This document shows positions 1-9,106 of a DNA stretch of 64,000 bases, piece by piece (the first letter of the stretch is position 1; each line of letters opens with the position of its first letter). The stretch is taken from the NCBI RefSeq assembly GCF_036347055.1, contig NZ_CP108882.1:248001-312000 (forward strand), written 5' to 3'. Source of the DNA: Streptomyces sp. NBC_00820. Lineage in GTDB: Bacteria > Actinomycetota > Actinomycetes > Streptomycetales > Streptomycetaceae. The notes under the pieces were generated by a model that was not told where the DNA came from, made no database searches, and worked only from the letters and a program-made list of their open reading frames with translations. The position numbers and the translations under genes were made by a program.

Positions 1-225
1 GAGCGTCAGCTGCTCCAGGTGCTCGCGCACGACGGCCTCGAACAGCACCTCCTTGGTGGGGAAGTGGCGGTGGACGGTGCCCGATCCGACCCCGGCCCGC
101 CGGGCGATTTCGTCCAGCGGGACCGCGAGGCCCTCGGCGGCGAAGGCTGTACGGGCGGTCTGCAGGATGCGCTCTCGGTTGCGGCGCGCGTCGGCACGCA
201 AGGGGCGCTGTCGCTCGGTGGTCAA
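1..225 (-). CDS. TetR-family transcriptional regulator, N-terminal part (cut by window edge)
   Basis: The visible 75 codons encode the DNA-binding domain of a TetR repressor. There is a basic arm, a helix ending in AAEGLAVPLDEIARRAGV, and the recognition helix GSGTVHRHFPTKEVLFEAVV. The likely start is TTG at 225, because GGAGGG lies a few bases upstream and no ATG or GTG fits; the C-terminal ligand domain lies outside the window. The gene is divergent from the NTF2-like gene at 335. The shared 109-bp gap holds two GGGGC/GCCCC inverted repeats, so it probably represses itself and its neighbour (inference). Confidence 0.85.
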   Translation of the reverse strand, partial: MTTERQRPLRADARRNRERILQTARTAFAAEGLAVPLDEIARRAGVGSGTVHRHFPTKEVLFEAVVREHLEQLTL

Positions 226-262
226 GTGCCCTCCAGGGACGGGGGTTTGGAGTATTGATAAC

Positions 263-318
263 CGGGGCCTGCGCCCCGTATATTCAATCACGTAAACGGG
301 GCCATCGCCCCGGTTACG
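263..318. promoter_or_regulatory. Two operator-like inverted repeats between divergent TetR and NTF2-like genes
   Basis: Site 1 has arms CGGGGC (263-268) and GCCCCG (273-278) around 4 bases. Site 2 has 12-bp arms at 291-302 and 307-318, CGTAAACGGGGC against GCCCCGGTTACG, with one mismatch and again a 4-base spacer. The shared GGGGC-N4-GCCCC core and the position between divergent genes fit a TetR operator. That assignment is inferred. Confidence 0.55.
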
Positions 319-334
319 TCGAGAGGAGTGCCCC

Positions 335-774
335 ATGACCACTGCAGCACCGCGTGAAGTCCTCCAGCATTTCCTCCGTCTGACCGCCGACGGCCCCAGC
401 GAGGGGATGGCAGACCTGTTCACCGCGGACGCCGTCTTCGAGATGCCCTACCTGCCGCCGGGCGCACCCGTGCAGGAGCCGGGACGAGACGCCTTCCGGG
501 GCCACCTGCAAGAAGGGCGAAGCTGCAGAAGTTCACGGCCATGGACCGCGTCCAGGTGCACGAGACGACCGATCCCGAACTCGTCGTGGCCGACTACCGC
601 CTCCACGGCCGCGTCCTGGCCACCGGGAAGCAGTTCGCCTTCGACATGGTGATGTTCGCCCGCATCCGGGACGGACTGATCACCTGGTCGCGCATCTACT
701 CCAACCCGCTCGACGGGGCGATCGCCTTCGACGCGGCTGAGGGACTGCTCGCCGCGATCACGGCTGCTTACTGA
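335..774 (+). pseudogene. NTF2-like / SnoaL-like protein, frameshifted
   Basis: Two overlapping frames together make one small NTF2-like fold protein of about 145 residues. The first frame (from ATG 335) reads to HLQEG near 510; the second picks up as AKLQKFTAMDRVQVHET and ends with IAFDAAEGLLAAITAAY at 774. Supplying one base near 510-513 restores a continuous protein, so this is a one-base deletion, or an assembly error. AGAGGAG precedes the ATG. Such proteins are small cone-shaped hydrolase/isomerase or polyketide-cyclase-like proteins; no substrate can be assigned. It is probably controlled by the divergent TetR gene. Confidence 0.7.
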
Positions 775-779
775 TCATT

Positions 780-1436
780 TCAGCATGAGGCCTTGAGTTG
801 TCGCAGGCAGATGATGCTGCATGCGAGTTGGAGCAGACCTTGGTGGAGGTCGGCGCGGATCTCGTAGCGGATGCGGAGCCGCTTGAACTGGTGGAGCCAG
901 GCGAAGGTCCGCTCGACCACCCAGCGGGTCTTGCCGAGTCCGGAGCCGTGGGCCAGGCCGCGGCGGGCGATCCTCGGCGTGATACCGCGGCGGCGGAGGA
1001 TGCGGCGGTACTTGTCGTAGTCGTAACCCCGGTCGGCGAAGAGTCTGCGGGGTCGTCGTCGCGGGCGTCCGCGCAGGCCGCGGATCGGTGGGGTGACGTC
1101 CAGTAGCGGCAGGAGCTGGGTGACGTCGTGGCGGTTGCCGCCTGTCAACGTGACCGCAAGCGGCGTGCCGTGCCGGCCGACGATCTGCCACGGCTTGCGC
1201 GGCGCCTCCAAGTCGGCGCGGAGCCAGTCGTCGACCGTCTTCTTGTACGGCTCCATCCGCGGCGATGTTCGCGCCGGCTGCTTGCGTGGCTTCGGCACCG
1301 GCACCGGCAGGGCCAGAGCTTCCCGCACCAGCCGCCGGTGTACGCCGTCCTTCCGCGACAAGGCCCGGATCGACACCTGCTGTTGCCAGCTGTCCCGGCG
1401 GATCCGGTCAAACAACTCCTGCTTGGACAAGGACAT
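780..1436 (-). pseudogene. Chimeric transposase remnant: IS21 istA N-terminus joined to IS5 C-terminus
   Basis: One open frame of 218 residues joins two unrelated transposases. The first ~80 residues (SKQELFDRIRRDS, then SIRALSRKDGVHRRLVREAL) are the IS21 IstA helix-turn-helix region. From about nucleotide 1196 the frame continues as the C-terminal half of an IS5-family transposase: GTPLAVTLTGGNRHDV, LFADRGYDYDKYRRILR, RWVVERTFAWLHQFKRL. The second Asp and the Glu of the IS5 DDE triad are present, but the part holding the first Asp is gone, so the product should not transpose. The junction suggests insertion or recombination between two elements, followed by loss of the rest. Confidence 0.8.
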
Positions 1437-1605
1437 CCACAGCACCCACCCTCGGCGCACCACAAACACCGTTCCACCGCAAGACCCAAGGTGGGGCCAG
1501 TTCAACTCGCCTCGGTGCGGCCGATAGCGGACGCCCTAACCACGAGAAAGGCATCCGCTGGGGCAGACGCCCCCTCAAAGCCGCGCGCTGACCAACCTGG
1601 CGAAC

Positions 1606-2071
1606 CTACGCGGTCACAGCACCAGGTCGTTGACGCCCCCATCGCAGACTCACCAAGGGTGCCGTAACCCCGAGAGCAACCATGACCACCGCGGTGACCC
1701 AATGCCGCGGTTCCTGTCCCAGGCCGAGTACCGAAACCGCACCCACCACAGTTCCGAGGCTGAGACTCAGCGCCGGCCACCACTCCTTGCGGCGAAGCAA
1801 CCCGGGAACCCAGTACAACGTCACGATGGCTCCTGCCACGAACGCGAACTCGTAGAACCCTCCACCGTCGGGAAGGCTCCAACCGCCACGGCGCCGCCCA
1901 TTGTTGTGGTGCACCAACCCCAGATGCACCGTCCCGGCCACTCCCCAGCACAAGGCACTCGCCCCCGCCGCGCCGATCAGTGCTCGCCACCCGTTATGCC
2001 CCACGCCGTGGATCGTAGCCGCATCGGTCAGTCTGCGTACCGCGTACAGGGATGGGCCACCAAGACCTCCA
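1606..2071 (-). CDS. Hypothetical four-helix membrane protein
   Basis: Not recognised. The supported part has four hydrophobic segments: RALIGAAGASALCWGVAGTV, EFAFVAGAIVTLYWVPGLL, ALSLSLGTVVGAVSVLGL and VTAVVMVALGVTAPLVSL. They are separated by short loops rich in His, Arg and Glu-Trp. The frame stays open upstream to 2238, but that part is Arg-rich and unlike coding sequence. The start is unresolved: candidates are GTG codons near 2070 and 1995, neither with a good ribosome site. It reads in the same direction as the downstream IS remnant and the upstream efflux pump. Confidence 0.5.
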
Positions 2072-2298
2072 GCGTTCGGCACGGATGTCTGCCGCTCCTC
2101 CAACTGCTCCAACCGCTGACCCGGCGAACCTATGCGGACACAGCACAAGCGGTACGGCACTGGCCGGATATCCGGTCCGCGGGATCGTACGAAGAGGAGG
2201 CGCCGACGCCGACGCCTTCGCGTGCCTCGTCCTGTCATGTCCGGTCAGCTCTGCCCGGGGGCCGTGCGCCACCGAGGCCGTCACGAGGTGGCCGCTCC

Positions 2299-3864
2299 TC
2301 AGCCTTGCGTGGCCGCCGGCGACCGGCCGGGAGTCTCCCCGGCCGGAGCCTTCGGCTGCTGGGCGGCCTGGAAGTCGGCCGCGCGGATCAGCAGCAGGGA
2401 GAGCATGCCGCCGACCAGGGCCACGCCGGCCGAGATGTGGAGCAGGGTGTTGAGGCCGTCCGCCAAACCAGCCTTGGCGACGTGGGCGACGTCGGCGCGG
2501 TACTGCTCCGGGACGAGCCGCACGGCCTGTCCGCTCTCACCACCGCGTACCAGTGCGGCGAGCTGATCGCCGCGGCCCGCCGACCCGGGGACTCCGCGCA
2601 GCCCGTCGCGGATCCTGTCGCCGATGACGACGGAGAAGACGGAACCGAGGACCGCGACGCCTCCGCTCACCCCGAGCTGACGGAAGGTGCCGTTCACCCC
2701 CGACGCCATGCCGGAGCGGGAGAAGTCCACGACGCCGACCGCGGTGGAGGCGAGCGGCGGATTCACCATGCCGGCGCCGATGCCGCCCAGTGCGAGGCCG
2801 GGGATGAAGTGCTCCCACCCGGTCGACTCGGTCGCCCCGCCCATCAGCAGCAGAGCGGCACCGACCACGAGCAGACCCACTCCGATGAGGTAGCGGGCCG
2901 GGATCCTGGTGCTCAGCCGGCCCGCGATCAGGGACGCGGCCAGCATCGGCAGGGAGGCGGTGAGCAGCCGGAGGCCGGTCTCGAGAGAGGAGTACCCCAG
3001 GGCGTCCTGGAAGTAGACCGCCAGGAACAGGAACATCGCGAACAGTGAGCCGTTCATCGCGAGGGCGGCGATGGACCCGCCGACGAACGTGGGAATGCGG
3101 AACAGCTTGAGGTCGAACATCGGCTGCTCGGACTTGGCCTCGACGATGAGGAACAGGAGCAGCAGGACGCCGCCGACGGTCAGACCGGTCACCGCGCCCG
3201 GGTTGCTCCACTCGGTCTCACCCGCGCGGATGAGGCCGTAGACGAGGGTGGCGAGGCCGCCGGAGAGCAGGACGAAGCCGGGCCAGTCCAAGCGGCGGGC
3301 GAACATCGACTTGGTCTCGTCGACGCGCAGCGCGGTGATCAGGAACACGAGGATGCCGATCGGGACGTTGATGAGGAAGATGCCCCGCCAGCTGAAGCCG
3401 CTGGAGATCAATCCGCCCGCAACCGGTCCGATCGCGGAGGCGAGGCCGGTGACCATGCCCCACACGCCGAACGCCGTGCCGCGCTCCTTGCCCTGGAAGC
3501 TCCCCGCGATCAGGGCGAGACCGGTCGCGAACATCACCGCGCCGCCGACACCCTGCAGCACCCGGGACAGGATCAGCATCAGTGGCGACTGGGCCGCACC
3601 GCACAGCAGGGAGGCCATGGTGAACAGCCCCACACCGGTCGCGTAGAGGCGCTTGCGGCCGAACCGGTCGGCGAGCGTGCCGCTGCTCAGCAGCAGTGAG
3701 GCGAGCGTCAGAGCGTATCCGTCGATCACCCACTGCAGGTCGGAGAAGCCGGCCGCCAGGTCGTGCTGCACATCGGGCATGACGACGTACACGATGGTGG
3801 TGTCCAGCAGGAGCATGAAGGTCCCGCCGCACACTCCCAGCAGCGTCCACCATTTCTTTTCCAT
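2299..3864 (-). CDS. MFS drug efflux transporter, DHA2 (EmrB/QacA) family, 14 TM
   Basis: A 521-residue proton antiporter of the DHA2 family, expected to span the membrane 14 times and export hydrophobic drugs or natural products. Family marks are LDTTIVYVVMPDV (20-32), motif A GTLADRFGRK (62-71), and the LSRVLQGVGGAVMFA and GPVAGGLISSGFSWRGIF segments (motif C and beyond). Length and order are normal. The ATG at 3864 follows GGGACACAC; the upstream 460 bp hold no regulator, so it stands alone. The substrate cannot be predicted. It is clearly related to the second DHA2 pump at 50352-51983. Confidence 0.92.
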   Translation of the reverse strand: MEKKWWTLLGVCGGTFMLLLDTTIVYVVMPDVQHDLAAGFSDLQWVIDGYALTLASLLLSSGTLADRFGRKRLYATGVGLFTMASLLCGAAQSPLMLILSRVLQGVGGAVMFATGLALIAGSFQGKERGTAFGVWGMVTGLASAIGPVAGGLISSGFSWRGIFLINVPIGILVFLITALRVDETKSMFARRLDWPGFVLLSGGLATLVYGLIRAGETEWSNPGAVTGLTVGGVLLLLFLIVEAKSEQPMFDLKLFRIPTFVGGSIAALAMNGSLFAMFLFLAVYFQDALGYSSLETGLRLLTASLPMLAASLIAGRLSTRIPARYLIGVGLLVVGAALLLMGGATESTGWEHFIPGLALGGIGAGMVNPPLASTAVGVVDFSRSGMASGVNGTFRQLGVSGGVAVLGSVFSVVIGDRIRDGLRGVPGSAGRGDQLAALVRGGESGQAVRLVPEQYRADVAHVAKAGLADGLNTLLHISAGVALVGGMLSLLLIRAADFQAAQQPKAPAGETPGRSPAATQG

Positions 3865-4325
3865 GTGTGTCCCTTCCGCTTGGTGAACTCGCGTAGCAGA
3901 AGAGGGCGCTGCGGGTGCGTTCGGTCAGCTTCTCGGCAGCCACGCGGAGGTCGTTGCGCGGTTCATGCTCGTGACCCCACGGCCAGAAGTCCAAGACCTG
4001 GTTTTTGTCGATGCCCAAAGTTGCGGTTATGGCACGGTGCGACCTGCGGGCCAGTGCGCCGACGCCCCCCGGCGCAGGTCGCCAACTGCCCCCGCGTGAA
4101 CGACTCCGCGCAGGTGCGCCGGAGTCGATCACCCGGCATATTGGCCTGCCGGGCCCGCTGAGATGTGCAACTCGGGCGGGAATCCGGTCCAGCGCAGCCC
4201 GGTGGGCGGATGCCGCGATGTCGTTGGAGGAGGGGACGGAGGCCGGGCGGCCAGGCGTGCCTTCGGCGTGACACAGCCGACCGTGCACAAGGTGTCGTTA
4301 CCCCTACGGACAGCATCACGGCCGC
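3865..4325. other. Intergenic, no supported gene
   Basis: Frames here are short, Arg/Pro-rich and lack a domain pattern. A stretch near 4265-4300 could encode FGVTQPTVHKV, which resembles part of a helix-turn-helix, but no intact reading frame surrounds it. Confidence 0.4.
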
Positions 4326-4994
4326 CTACCCTGCTACGTGGTAACCGCTGCCTTCTGTGCGGGGATCACGGTCGTTGCCGAGCGTTGCACTGCCGTACTC
4401 GCCGCCGGCAACCCACTCGACCTTCAGCGCGAATCGGACATCGCCCTTTCCGGGATTGATCCTGAGACTCAGCTGTTTCGGAGCGTCAGCGGAAACAGTG
4501 AAGGGGAAGTCCGTTCGGTTGGATTCGGCCTTTTTGGCCGTTGGCACAACAGGGACAGGGCTTTGCGTCAGATTCACGTCAAACATGGGCTCATGTGCCG
4601 TACCTGTGCAGGTTGCCGGAGAAGGCTTCTGTCCATCCTTCGGGAGAGGCACATCGGACAGGACCTTCACCTTGATCCCGGTGACCATGACGGCCTGGTC
4701 GGTCTTCGCCTGCAGCACAAGAGGAAGTGTGACGGGTGCGCAGGGGGTAGGACCCGGGGTGTACGCCGTCAGCCCGGGCGGCCCGGAGATCTTGTCCCAG
4801 GCCCATCCCCATATTCCTTGAACTGCCCAGAACCCCATGGCCCCCAGCAGCGGCAGAATCACGAGCGTCGCCCAGTGGGTGCGGTCCCGTAACGGCGCCC
4901 AGGGCTGCGTCGCTGAACCCGTCCCGGGCTGTGGTTCCCGCCTTGCGTCCGCATCGGCCTGCGGCGATGTTCCCGCACTCGAGTCCTCAGACAT
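4326..4994 (-). CDS. Hypothetical single-pass membrane protein with extracytoplasmic domain
   Basis: Not recognised. The 222-residue product begins at ATG 4994 (MSEDSSAG), chosen because GGAGAGG lies nine bases upstream. It has a ~40-residue hydrophilic, Pro/Gln-rich N-terminus, one transmembrane helix (WATLVILPLLGAMGFWAVQG), then an outer domain of about 150 residues rich in beta-prone stretches (VTLPLVLQAKTDQAVMVTG, KQLSLRINPGKGDVRFALKV). The arrangement fits a membrane-anchored beta-sandwich. The neighbours give no functional clue. Confidence 0.7.
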   Translation of the reverse strand: MSEDSSAGTSPQADADARREPQPGTGSATQPWAPLRDRTHWATLVILPLLGAMGFWAVQGIWGWAWDKISGPPGLTAYTPGPTPCAPVTLPLVLQAKTDQAVMVTGIKVKVLSDVPLPKDGQKPSPATCTGTAHEPMFDVNLTQSPVPVVPTAKKAESNRTDFPFTVSADAPKQLSLRINPGKGDVRFALKVEWVAGGEYGSATLGNDRDPRTEGSGYHVAG

Positions 4995-5248
4995 ACGAAC
5001 CTCTCCAGGTCCAGGCATTCCTGTACGCCCATGCTCTCAAGTCGTCGGCAGTCATGCGTGATTCGACAGGAACCGATCGACCCGGCCAAAGAACAGCTGC
5101 TGCACCGGGAGTTGAACCCCTTCGCCGTTTCCGGGTCCGCACGACGGCGCCTGCCGCGGGCGTCCGAGATCGCCCGGCGCGTGCAACCCCCGCCAGGTGA
5201 ATGACCGTCCCCCGTCATGGCGCGGAGAGTGAATCAGGGGGACGTGTG

Positions 5249-5818
5249 ATGGCTGGTGGGACGGTCGGCGGGGCGGACGTGGATGCGGTTCGGCGGCGGG
5301 TGCGGCGGCAGATGAGGTCGTATGCCGCTGCGAGTCTGGCCACCGTGGTGCCCCCGGCGCTGGGGCTGTACGAGGACGCCTCGGGGTTGTTCGGGGTCTC
5401 GTGGGGACTGGGGGCGCTCGTGGTGTTCACCGCCCTGTTCAGTGTCAAGCAGGCCCGCAAAGGCGCCGAGACGGGCCGGGTGGCCGCCATCCGGGACGAG
5501 GGGCTCGCGACGGGCGAGTACACGCTCACCCAGTACAAGGTGTTCCTCCCCGACGACCGGCCGAAGAGTTCTCCGGAGCGCGAGGAGTCGCCCCTGACGC
5601 TCCGGACGACCAACCTCGGCCTCCAGCACTGGGACAACGACGTTCTGCGCTGGAGCCACCCGTGGGCCGGCCTCCGCCTCGTCGTCGAGGACGAGCTGCT
5701 GTTCGTGCACCACGAAGGACAACTCATCGCCCGGTTCTGGGTGTTCACGCCGTTCGGCGCGATCGACGAGATCCTCCTCGCCGCCGACCGGCTCCAGCGG
5801 CACCGGTCCCACCGTTGA
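5249..5818 (+). CDS. Hypothetical membrane protein with C-terminal cytoplasmic domain
   Basis: Not recognised. It has 189 residues, with the start taken at ATG 5249 behind GGGGGACG. A basic N-terminus (RRRVRRQMRSYAAASLA) leads into two adjacent hydrophobic segments (TVVPPALGLYEDASGLFGV and WGLGALVVFTALFSV). About 120 soluble residues follow, with alternating hydrophobic positions (WAGLRLVVEDELLFVHHEG, RFWVFTPFGAIDEILLA). The short beta-rich tail looks like a small PH-like or immunity-like fold, which is only an impression. Confidence 0.65.
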   Translation: MAGGTVGGADVDAVRRRVRRQMRSYAAASLATVVPPALGLYEDASGLFGVSWGLGALVVFTALFSVKQARKGAETGRVAAIRDEGLATGEYTLTQYKVFLPDDRPKSSPEREESPLTLRTTNLGLQHWDNDVLRWSHPWAGLRLVVEDELLFVHHEGQLIARFWVFTPFGAIDEILLAADRLQRHRSHR

Positions 5819-6253
5819 GCCCCGCCGCCGCACCGCCGACAGGCTGATGGGCGCGAACCTTGCGTCGTCGACGAGGCGCGCCACAGTGCCGACCCCGTCC
5901 GGCTGGTGGAGCTCTCCGGCCCGTCGAACCTCTCCGCCACCCGCTACGTCCTGTCCGCGCACCCAGGCAAGGGGAAGGGCCCATTGCCCCGTAGAGCAAT
6001 GTGGACCTGCGTCGACGGAGCAGCCAGAGAAGGCCTTTCGGACGGTCGGCGTCCTGACGTATCCGTTCCAGACCGGTCGCTCAGGCGGGGCCCGGGGCCT
6101 GCACACGATCGCCAGAGCCGGTTGCTGCTTCCACGCGCGGCCGTGGCCGCGAGCGACGGGACGCAGATCTCCAGTTCCTCGCGGAACGCAGAGCGCTGGG
6201 GACAAAGGCGAACCACCGGGTGGGGCACTTCGCGGCCGCCACCCCACCCTCGG
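5819..6253. other. Intergenic, no supported gene
   Basis: A stretch near 5870-6000 translates as ARHSADPVRLVELSGPSNL and continues open, but it has no credible start and stops being protein-like after about 50 codons. It may be a gene relic. Confidence 0.35.
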
Positions 6254-6272
6254 TTATCGACGATAATAAAAT
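6254..6272. promoter_or_regulatory. AT-rich promoter/operator of the TetR-NmrA operon
   Basis: TTATCG (6254-6259) and CGATAA (6261-6266) form a perfect 13-bp palindrome with one central base. TAAAAT (6267-6272), a good -10 candidate, follows at once. The stretch is strikingly AT-rich for this genome and ends 18 bp before the TetR start, so autoregulation through this palindrome is plausible. Confidence 0.5.
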
Positions 6273-6289
6273 AATGTTAGCGTTGAATC

Positions 6290-7012
6290 ATGACAAAGGA
6301 GCGATTCTCGGCGGCGGACAGCCGTGAGCGCATCATCGCCGCCACTCTCGCCCTCCTGAACGAGGAGGGACGCGACGGGATCTCGACCCGGGCGGTCGCC
6401 ACCGCCGCACACGTGCAGGCACCGACGATCTACCGCCTCTTCGGAGACAAACAGGGGCTGCTCGACGCGGTGGCCGCCCACGGCTTCGCCGCGCACATCC
6501 CACAGAAGCGGGCGCTGGAGGCGGACGGCGACCCCGTGGACTTCCTGCGCGCGGGCTGGGAGGTGAACATCTCCTTCGCCCTGGAGAACCCTGCGCTGTA
6601 CGCACTCATCTACGGCGAGCCGCGCCCGGGGGTGCGGGTCGAGGCGGCGGAGATCGCAGAGAAGATCCTGGCCGACGCCATCCACCAGATCGCCGCGGCC
6701 GGCCGCCTGCGGGTCGACGAGGCCCTCGCGACCCAGCTGGTGCACGCCGGCGGCCGCGGGGTCGCACTGGAACTCCTCTCCCGCCCCCCGGAAGAGCGCC
6801 ACCCGTCCCTGAGCACCGCCGGACGGGAGGCCGTGATCGCCGCGATCACCAACGACACCCCCCAGGCCGCGGACCCCGGCCCCGTCACCGCCGCCGTCTC
6901 GCTGCGCGCCGTGCTCTCCCAGAGCAGCGCGCTGACCGACAACGAACGCACCCTCCTCGAGGAGTGGCTCGACCGCGTCGCCCTCGCCGACAACGACCGG
7001 AGCACCTCATGA
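6290..7012 (+). CDS. TetR/AcrR-family transcriptional regulator
   Basis: A 240-residue repressor. The N-terminal HTH reads SRERIIAATLALLNEEGRDGI, STRAVATAAHVQAPTIYRLF, then GDKQGLLDAVAAHGF. The rest is an all-helical ligand domain resembling the TetR C-terminal family seen with oxidoreductase targets. ATG 6290 has no good ribosome site (AAGGAG falls inside the gene), so the message may be leaderless. Its stop overlaps the start of the NmrA-like gene by four bases (ATGA), so the two are translationally coupled. It probably represses this operon in response to a small molecule (inference). Confidence 0.9.
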   Translation: MTKERFSAADSRERIIAATLALLNEEGRDGISTRAVATAAHVQAPTIYRLFGDKQGLLDAVAAHGFAAHIPQKRALEADGDPVDFLRAGWEVNISFALENPALYALIYGEPRPGVRVEAAEIAEKILADAIHQIAAAGRLRVDEALATQLVHAGGRGVALELLSRPPEERHPSLSTAGREAVIAAITNDTPQAADPGPVTAAVSLRAVLSQSSALTDNERTLLEEWLDRVALADNDRSTS

Positions 7013-7884
7013 TCGTCATCACCGCCCCCACCGGCCAGATCGGCCGGCAGACCCTCGACCTCCTCCTCGACGGCGGCCACCCCGTCCGGGTCATCGCCCG
7101 CGACCCCTCACGGCTCACCCCGCGCACCCGCGAGCAGGCGGAGATCGTCCAGGGCTCCCACAGCGACCCGCAGGTCCTCGCCGAGGCCTTCAAGGGCGCC
7201 GACAGCGTCCTGTGGCTGGTCCCCCCGAACTCGGGCACCGACGACAACCGGGAGCACTACCTCGGCTTCACCCGCGCGGCCTGCGAAGCCATCACAGCCC
7301 AAGGCGTGAAGCGGGTCGTGGGCGTCACCAGCCTGGGCCGCGCCTACAAGAAGCCCGCCGGACAGCTGTCGGACGCGTTCGCGATGGACGACATGATCGA
7401 GTCCACCGGGGTCGGCTACCGGGCGCTGGCCATGCCGTTCTTCATGGAGAACCTCCTCCAGCAGGCCCAGGCGATCACGACGCAGGGCATGTTCTTCATG
7501 CCCAACGCGGCCGACCGGCCGCTGGCGCTGGTCGCCACCCGCGACATCGCCGCGGCTGCCGCCCGGCTCCTGGCGGACGACTCGTGGTCCGGGCAGGACA
7601 CCGTCCCGGTGATCAGCCCCGACTCCCTTTCGCCCGACACCATGGCGGAGGTCCTGTCCGAAGTCCTGGGACGTCCGGTCCGCTTCCAGCAGGTCGGCGC
7701 CGACACACACAAGGCGACGATGCTCCAGTACGGGATGAGCGAGCCGTTCGCGCAGAGCCTGGTCGACATGGCTACCGCCCAGAGCGACGACATCTACGAC
7801 GCCGAGCACGCGCGGGCCACGCCCGCCCCCACCAGCTTCCGCCAGTGGAGTACGGAAGTCCTCAAGCCCGCCGTCCAGGCCTGA
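7009..7884 (+). CDS. NAD(P)-binding NmrA-like reductase/sensor protein
   Basis: A 291-residue atypical short-chain dehydrogenase. The Rossmann motif TAPTGQIGRQ is at residues 5-14, followed by VRVIARDPSRL for the adenosine ribose, the strand end VLWLVPPNSG, and RVVGVTSLGRAYKKPAGQ in place of a Ser-Tyr-Lys triad. The C-terminal half (PFFMENLLQQAQAITTQG, RDIAAAAARLLADD) is the usual NmrA substrate-domain pattern. Such proteins are quinone or NAD(P)H reductases or redox sensors. It is coupled to the upstream TetR gene by ATGA overlap. A paralogous arrangement occurs at 52783-54343. Confidence 0.88.
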   Translation: MIVITAPTGQIGRQTLDLLLDGGHPVRVIARDPSRLTPRTREQAEIVQGSHSDPQVLAEAFKGADSVLWLVPPNSGTDDNREHYLGFTRAACEAITAQGVKRVVGVTSLGRAYKKPAGQLSDAFAMDDMIESTGVGYRALAMPFFMENLLQQAQAITTQGMFFMPNAADRPLALVATRDIAAAAARLLADDSWSGQDTVPVISPDSLSPDTMAEVLSEVLGRPVRFQQVGADTHKATMLQYGMSEPFAQSLVDMATAQSDDIYDAEHARATPAPTSFRQWSTEVLKPAVQA

Positions 7885-8182
7885 ACGACAGCACCACCCG
7901 GCGTGCGGCCCGCCGCGCGCCGACAGCGGGTGCGGGTGCGGGTGCCCCTGGGGTCACCACCGTTCCCCTCCCCCACCAGGCTTCCTCCACCAGGCCGTAC
8001 CCGTCGGTGACTTCTCCGTCGCCCGCCTCGCCCAAGCGTTGGGCACCACCACGGCATACGTCCGGCACCGCTCAAAAACGGCGTCCGCCTGCGCCCCGCC
8101 GGGTCCTGTCCGGGCCGCCCCAGGCGGAAGGGATCGTCACACACCCGTCCGTGTCAGGCACGCTTGCTTCCGCAAGCCGCCG

Positions 8183-9070
8183 TCAGCTTGTTGTGGAGGG
8201 TTCTGTGGCGTCGGCGTCCTGGGTGGCGAACCAGGTCGCGAGGAGTCGCAGTCCTTCCTCGGAGGGCGATCCGGGTTCGGCGGTGTAGATGGTGAGGGTG
8301 AGGCCGGGTTCGGCGGCCATCTCCAGTCCTTCGTAGGCGAGGGCGAGGTCGCCGACCGCGTGATGGTGGAAGCGTTTGGTGCCGGTGCCATGGTGGCGGA
8401 CGTCGTGGGCGCCCCAGCGCGTGCGGAAGTCGTCGCTTCGGGTCGAGAGCTCGCCGACCAGGTCGTGGAGATCCTTGTCGTGGGGGTTGCGGCCGGCTTC
8501 GGTGCGCAGGATGGCGACGGCGACGTCAGCGGCCTTGTCCCAGTCGGGGTAGAAGCGTCGGGAGGCCGGATCGAGGAAGTTGAAGCGAGCCAGGTTCGCT
8601 TGGTTGTGGGGCGCGGCGTAGACGTCGGCGTACAAGGCTCGGGCGAGCTGGTTGGCGGCGAGGATGTCCATGCGGCCGTTGCGGACGAAGGCCGGGCCGG
8701 CGGTGATGGCGTCCAGGGTCCATTGCAGGCTTCGGTGGGCCGTCCACTGGGGGGTGGCTCGGCGGCGGGGTCGGGTGAGGGCGTCGGAGCCGTCCGCTGT
8801 CCGTGCCAGGTTCAGCAGGTGGGCGCGTTCGGCGTCGTCGAGCTGCAGAACGCGGGCGACGGATTCGAGGACAGCCGGGGAGACGCCGGCGAGGTTGCCG
8901 CGCTCCAGCTTGGAGTAGTACTCCACGCTCATGTCGGCCAGCGCGGCGACCTCGCTCCTGCGCAGGCCGGGCACGCGCCGACGGCTGCCGGTGGGCAGGC
9001 CCGCCAGCTTGGGGGTGATCTTCGCTCGCCGCGAGGTGAGAAACTCGCGGACCTCCGCTCGGTTGTCCAC
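8183..9070 (-). CDS. XRE-family regulator with MmyB-like ligand domain (first copy)
   Basis: A 295-residue regulator. The N-terminal HTH (LRRSEVAALADMSVEYYSKLERG, residues ~36-58) is followed by the MmyB-like domain, with marks such as RNGRMDILAANQLARALYADV, NLARFNFLDPASRRFYPDWDK, LVGELSTRSDDFRTRWGAHDV and the terminal GLTLTIYTAEPGSPSEEGL. In Streptomyces this family usually controls an adjacent dehydrogenase and may bind a fatty-acid-like ligand. It is divergent from the zinc ADH at 9282; the gap holds a 15-bp palindrome likely to be its operator. The paralogue at 14462-15370 faces it across the island. Confidence 0.93.
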   Translation of the reverse strand: MDNRAEVREFLTSRRAKITPKLAGLPTGSRRRVPGLRRSEVAALADMSVEYYSKLERGNLAGVSPAVLESVARVLQLDDAERAHLLNLARTADGSDALTRPRRRATPQWTAHRSLQWTLDAITAGPAFVRNGRMDILAANQLARALYADVYAAPHNQANLARFNFLDPASRRFYPDWDKAADVAVAILRTEAGRNPHDKDLHDLVGELSTRSDDFRTRWGAHDVRHHGTGTKRFHHHAVGDLALAYEGLEMAAEPGLTLTIYTAEPGSPSEEGLRLLATWFATQDADATEPSTTS

Positions 9071-9106
9071 GCCTTCGACGGTACGTCCCGCCGGCGGCCG
9101 TAGGGA

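Noticed and set aside
7885..8182. Possible HTH protein fragment (DFSVARLAQALGTTTAYVR)
   Set aside because: It looks like part of a helix-turn-helix but has no start, no flanking domain and no clear family, so no feature was called.
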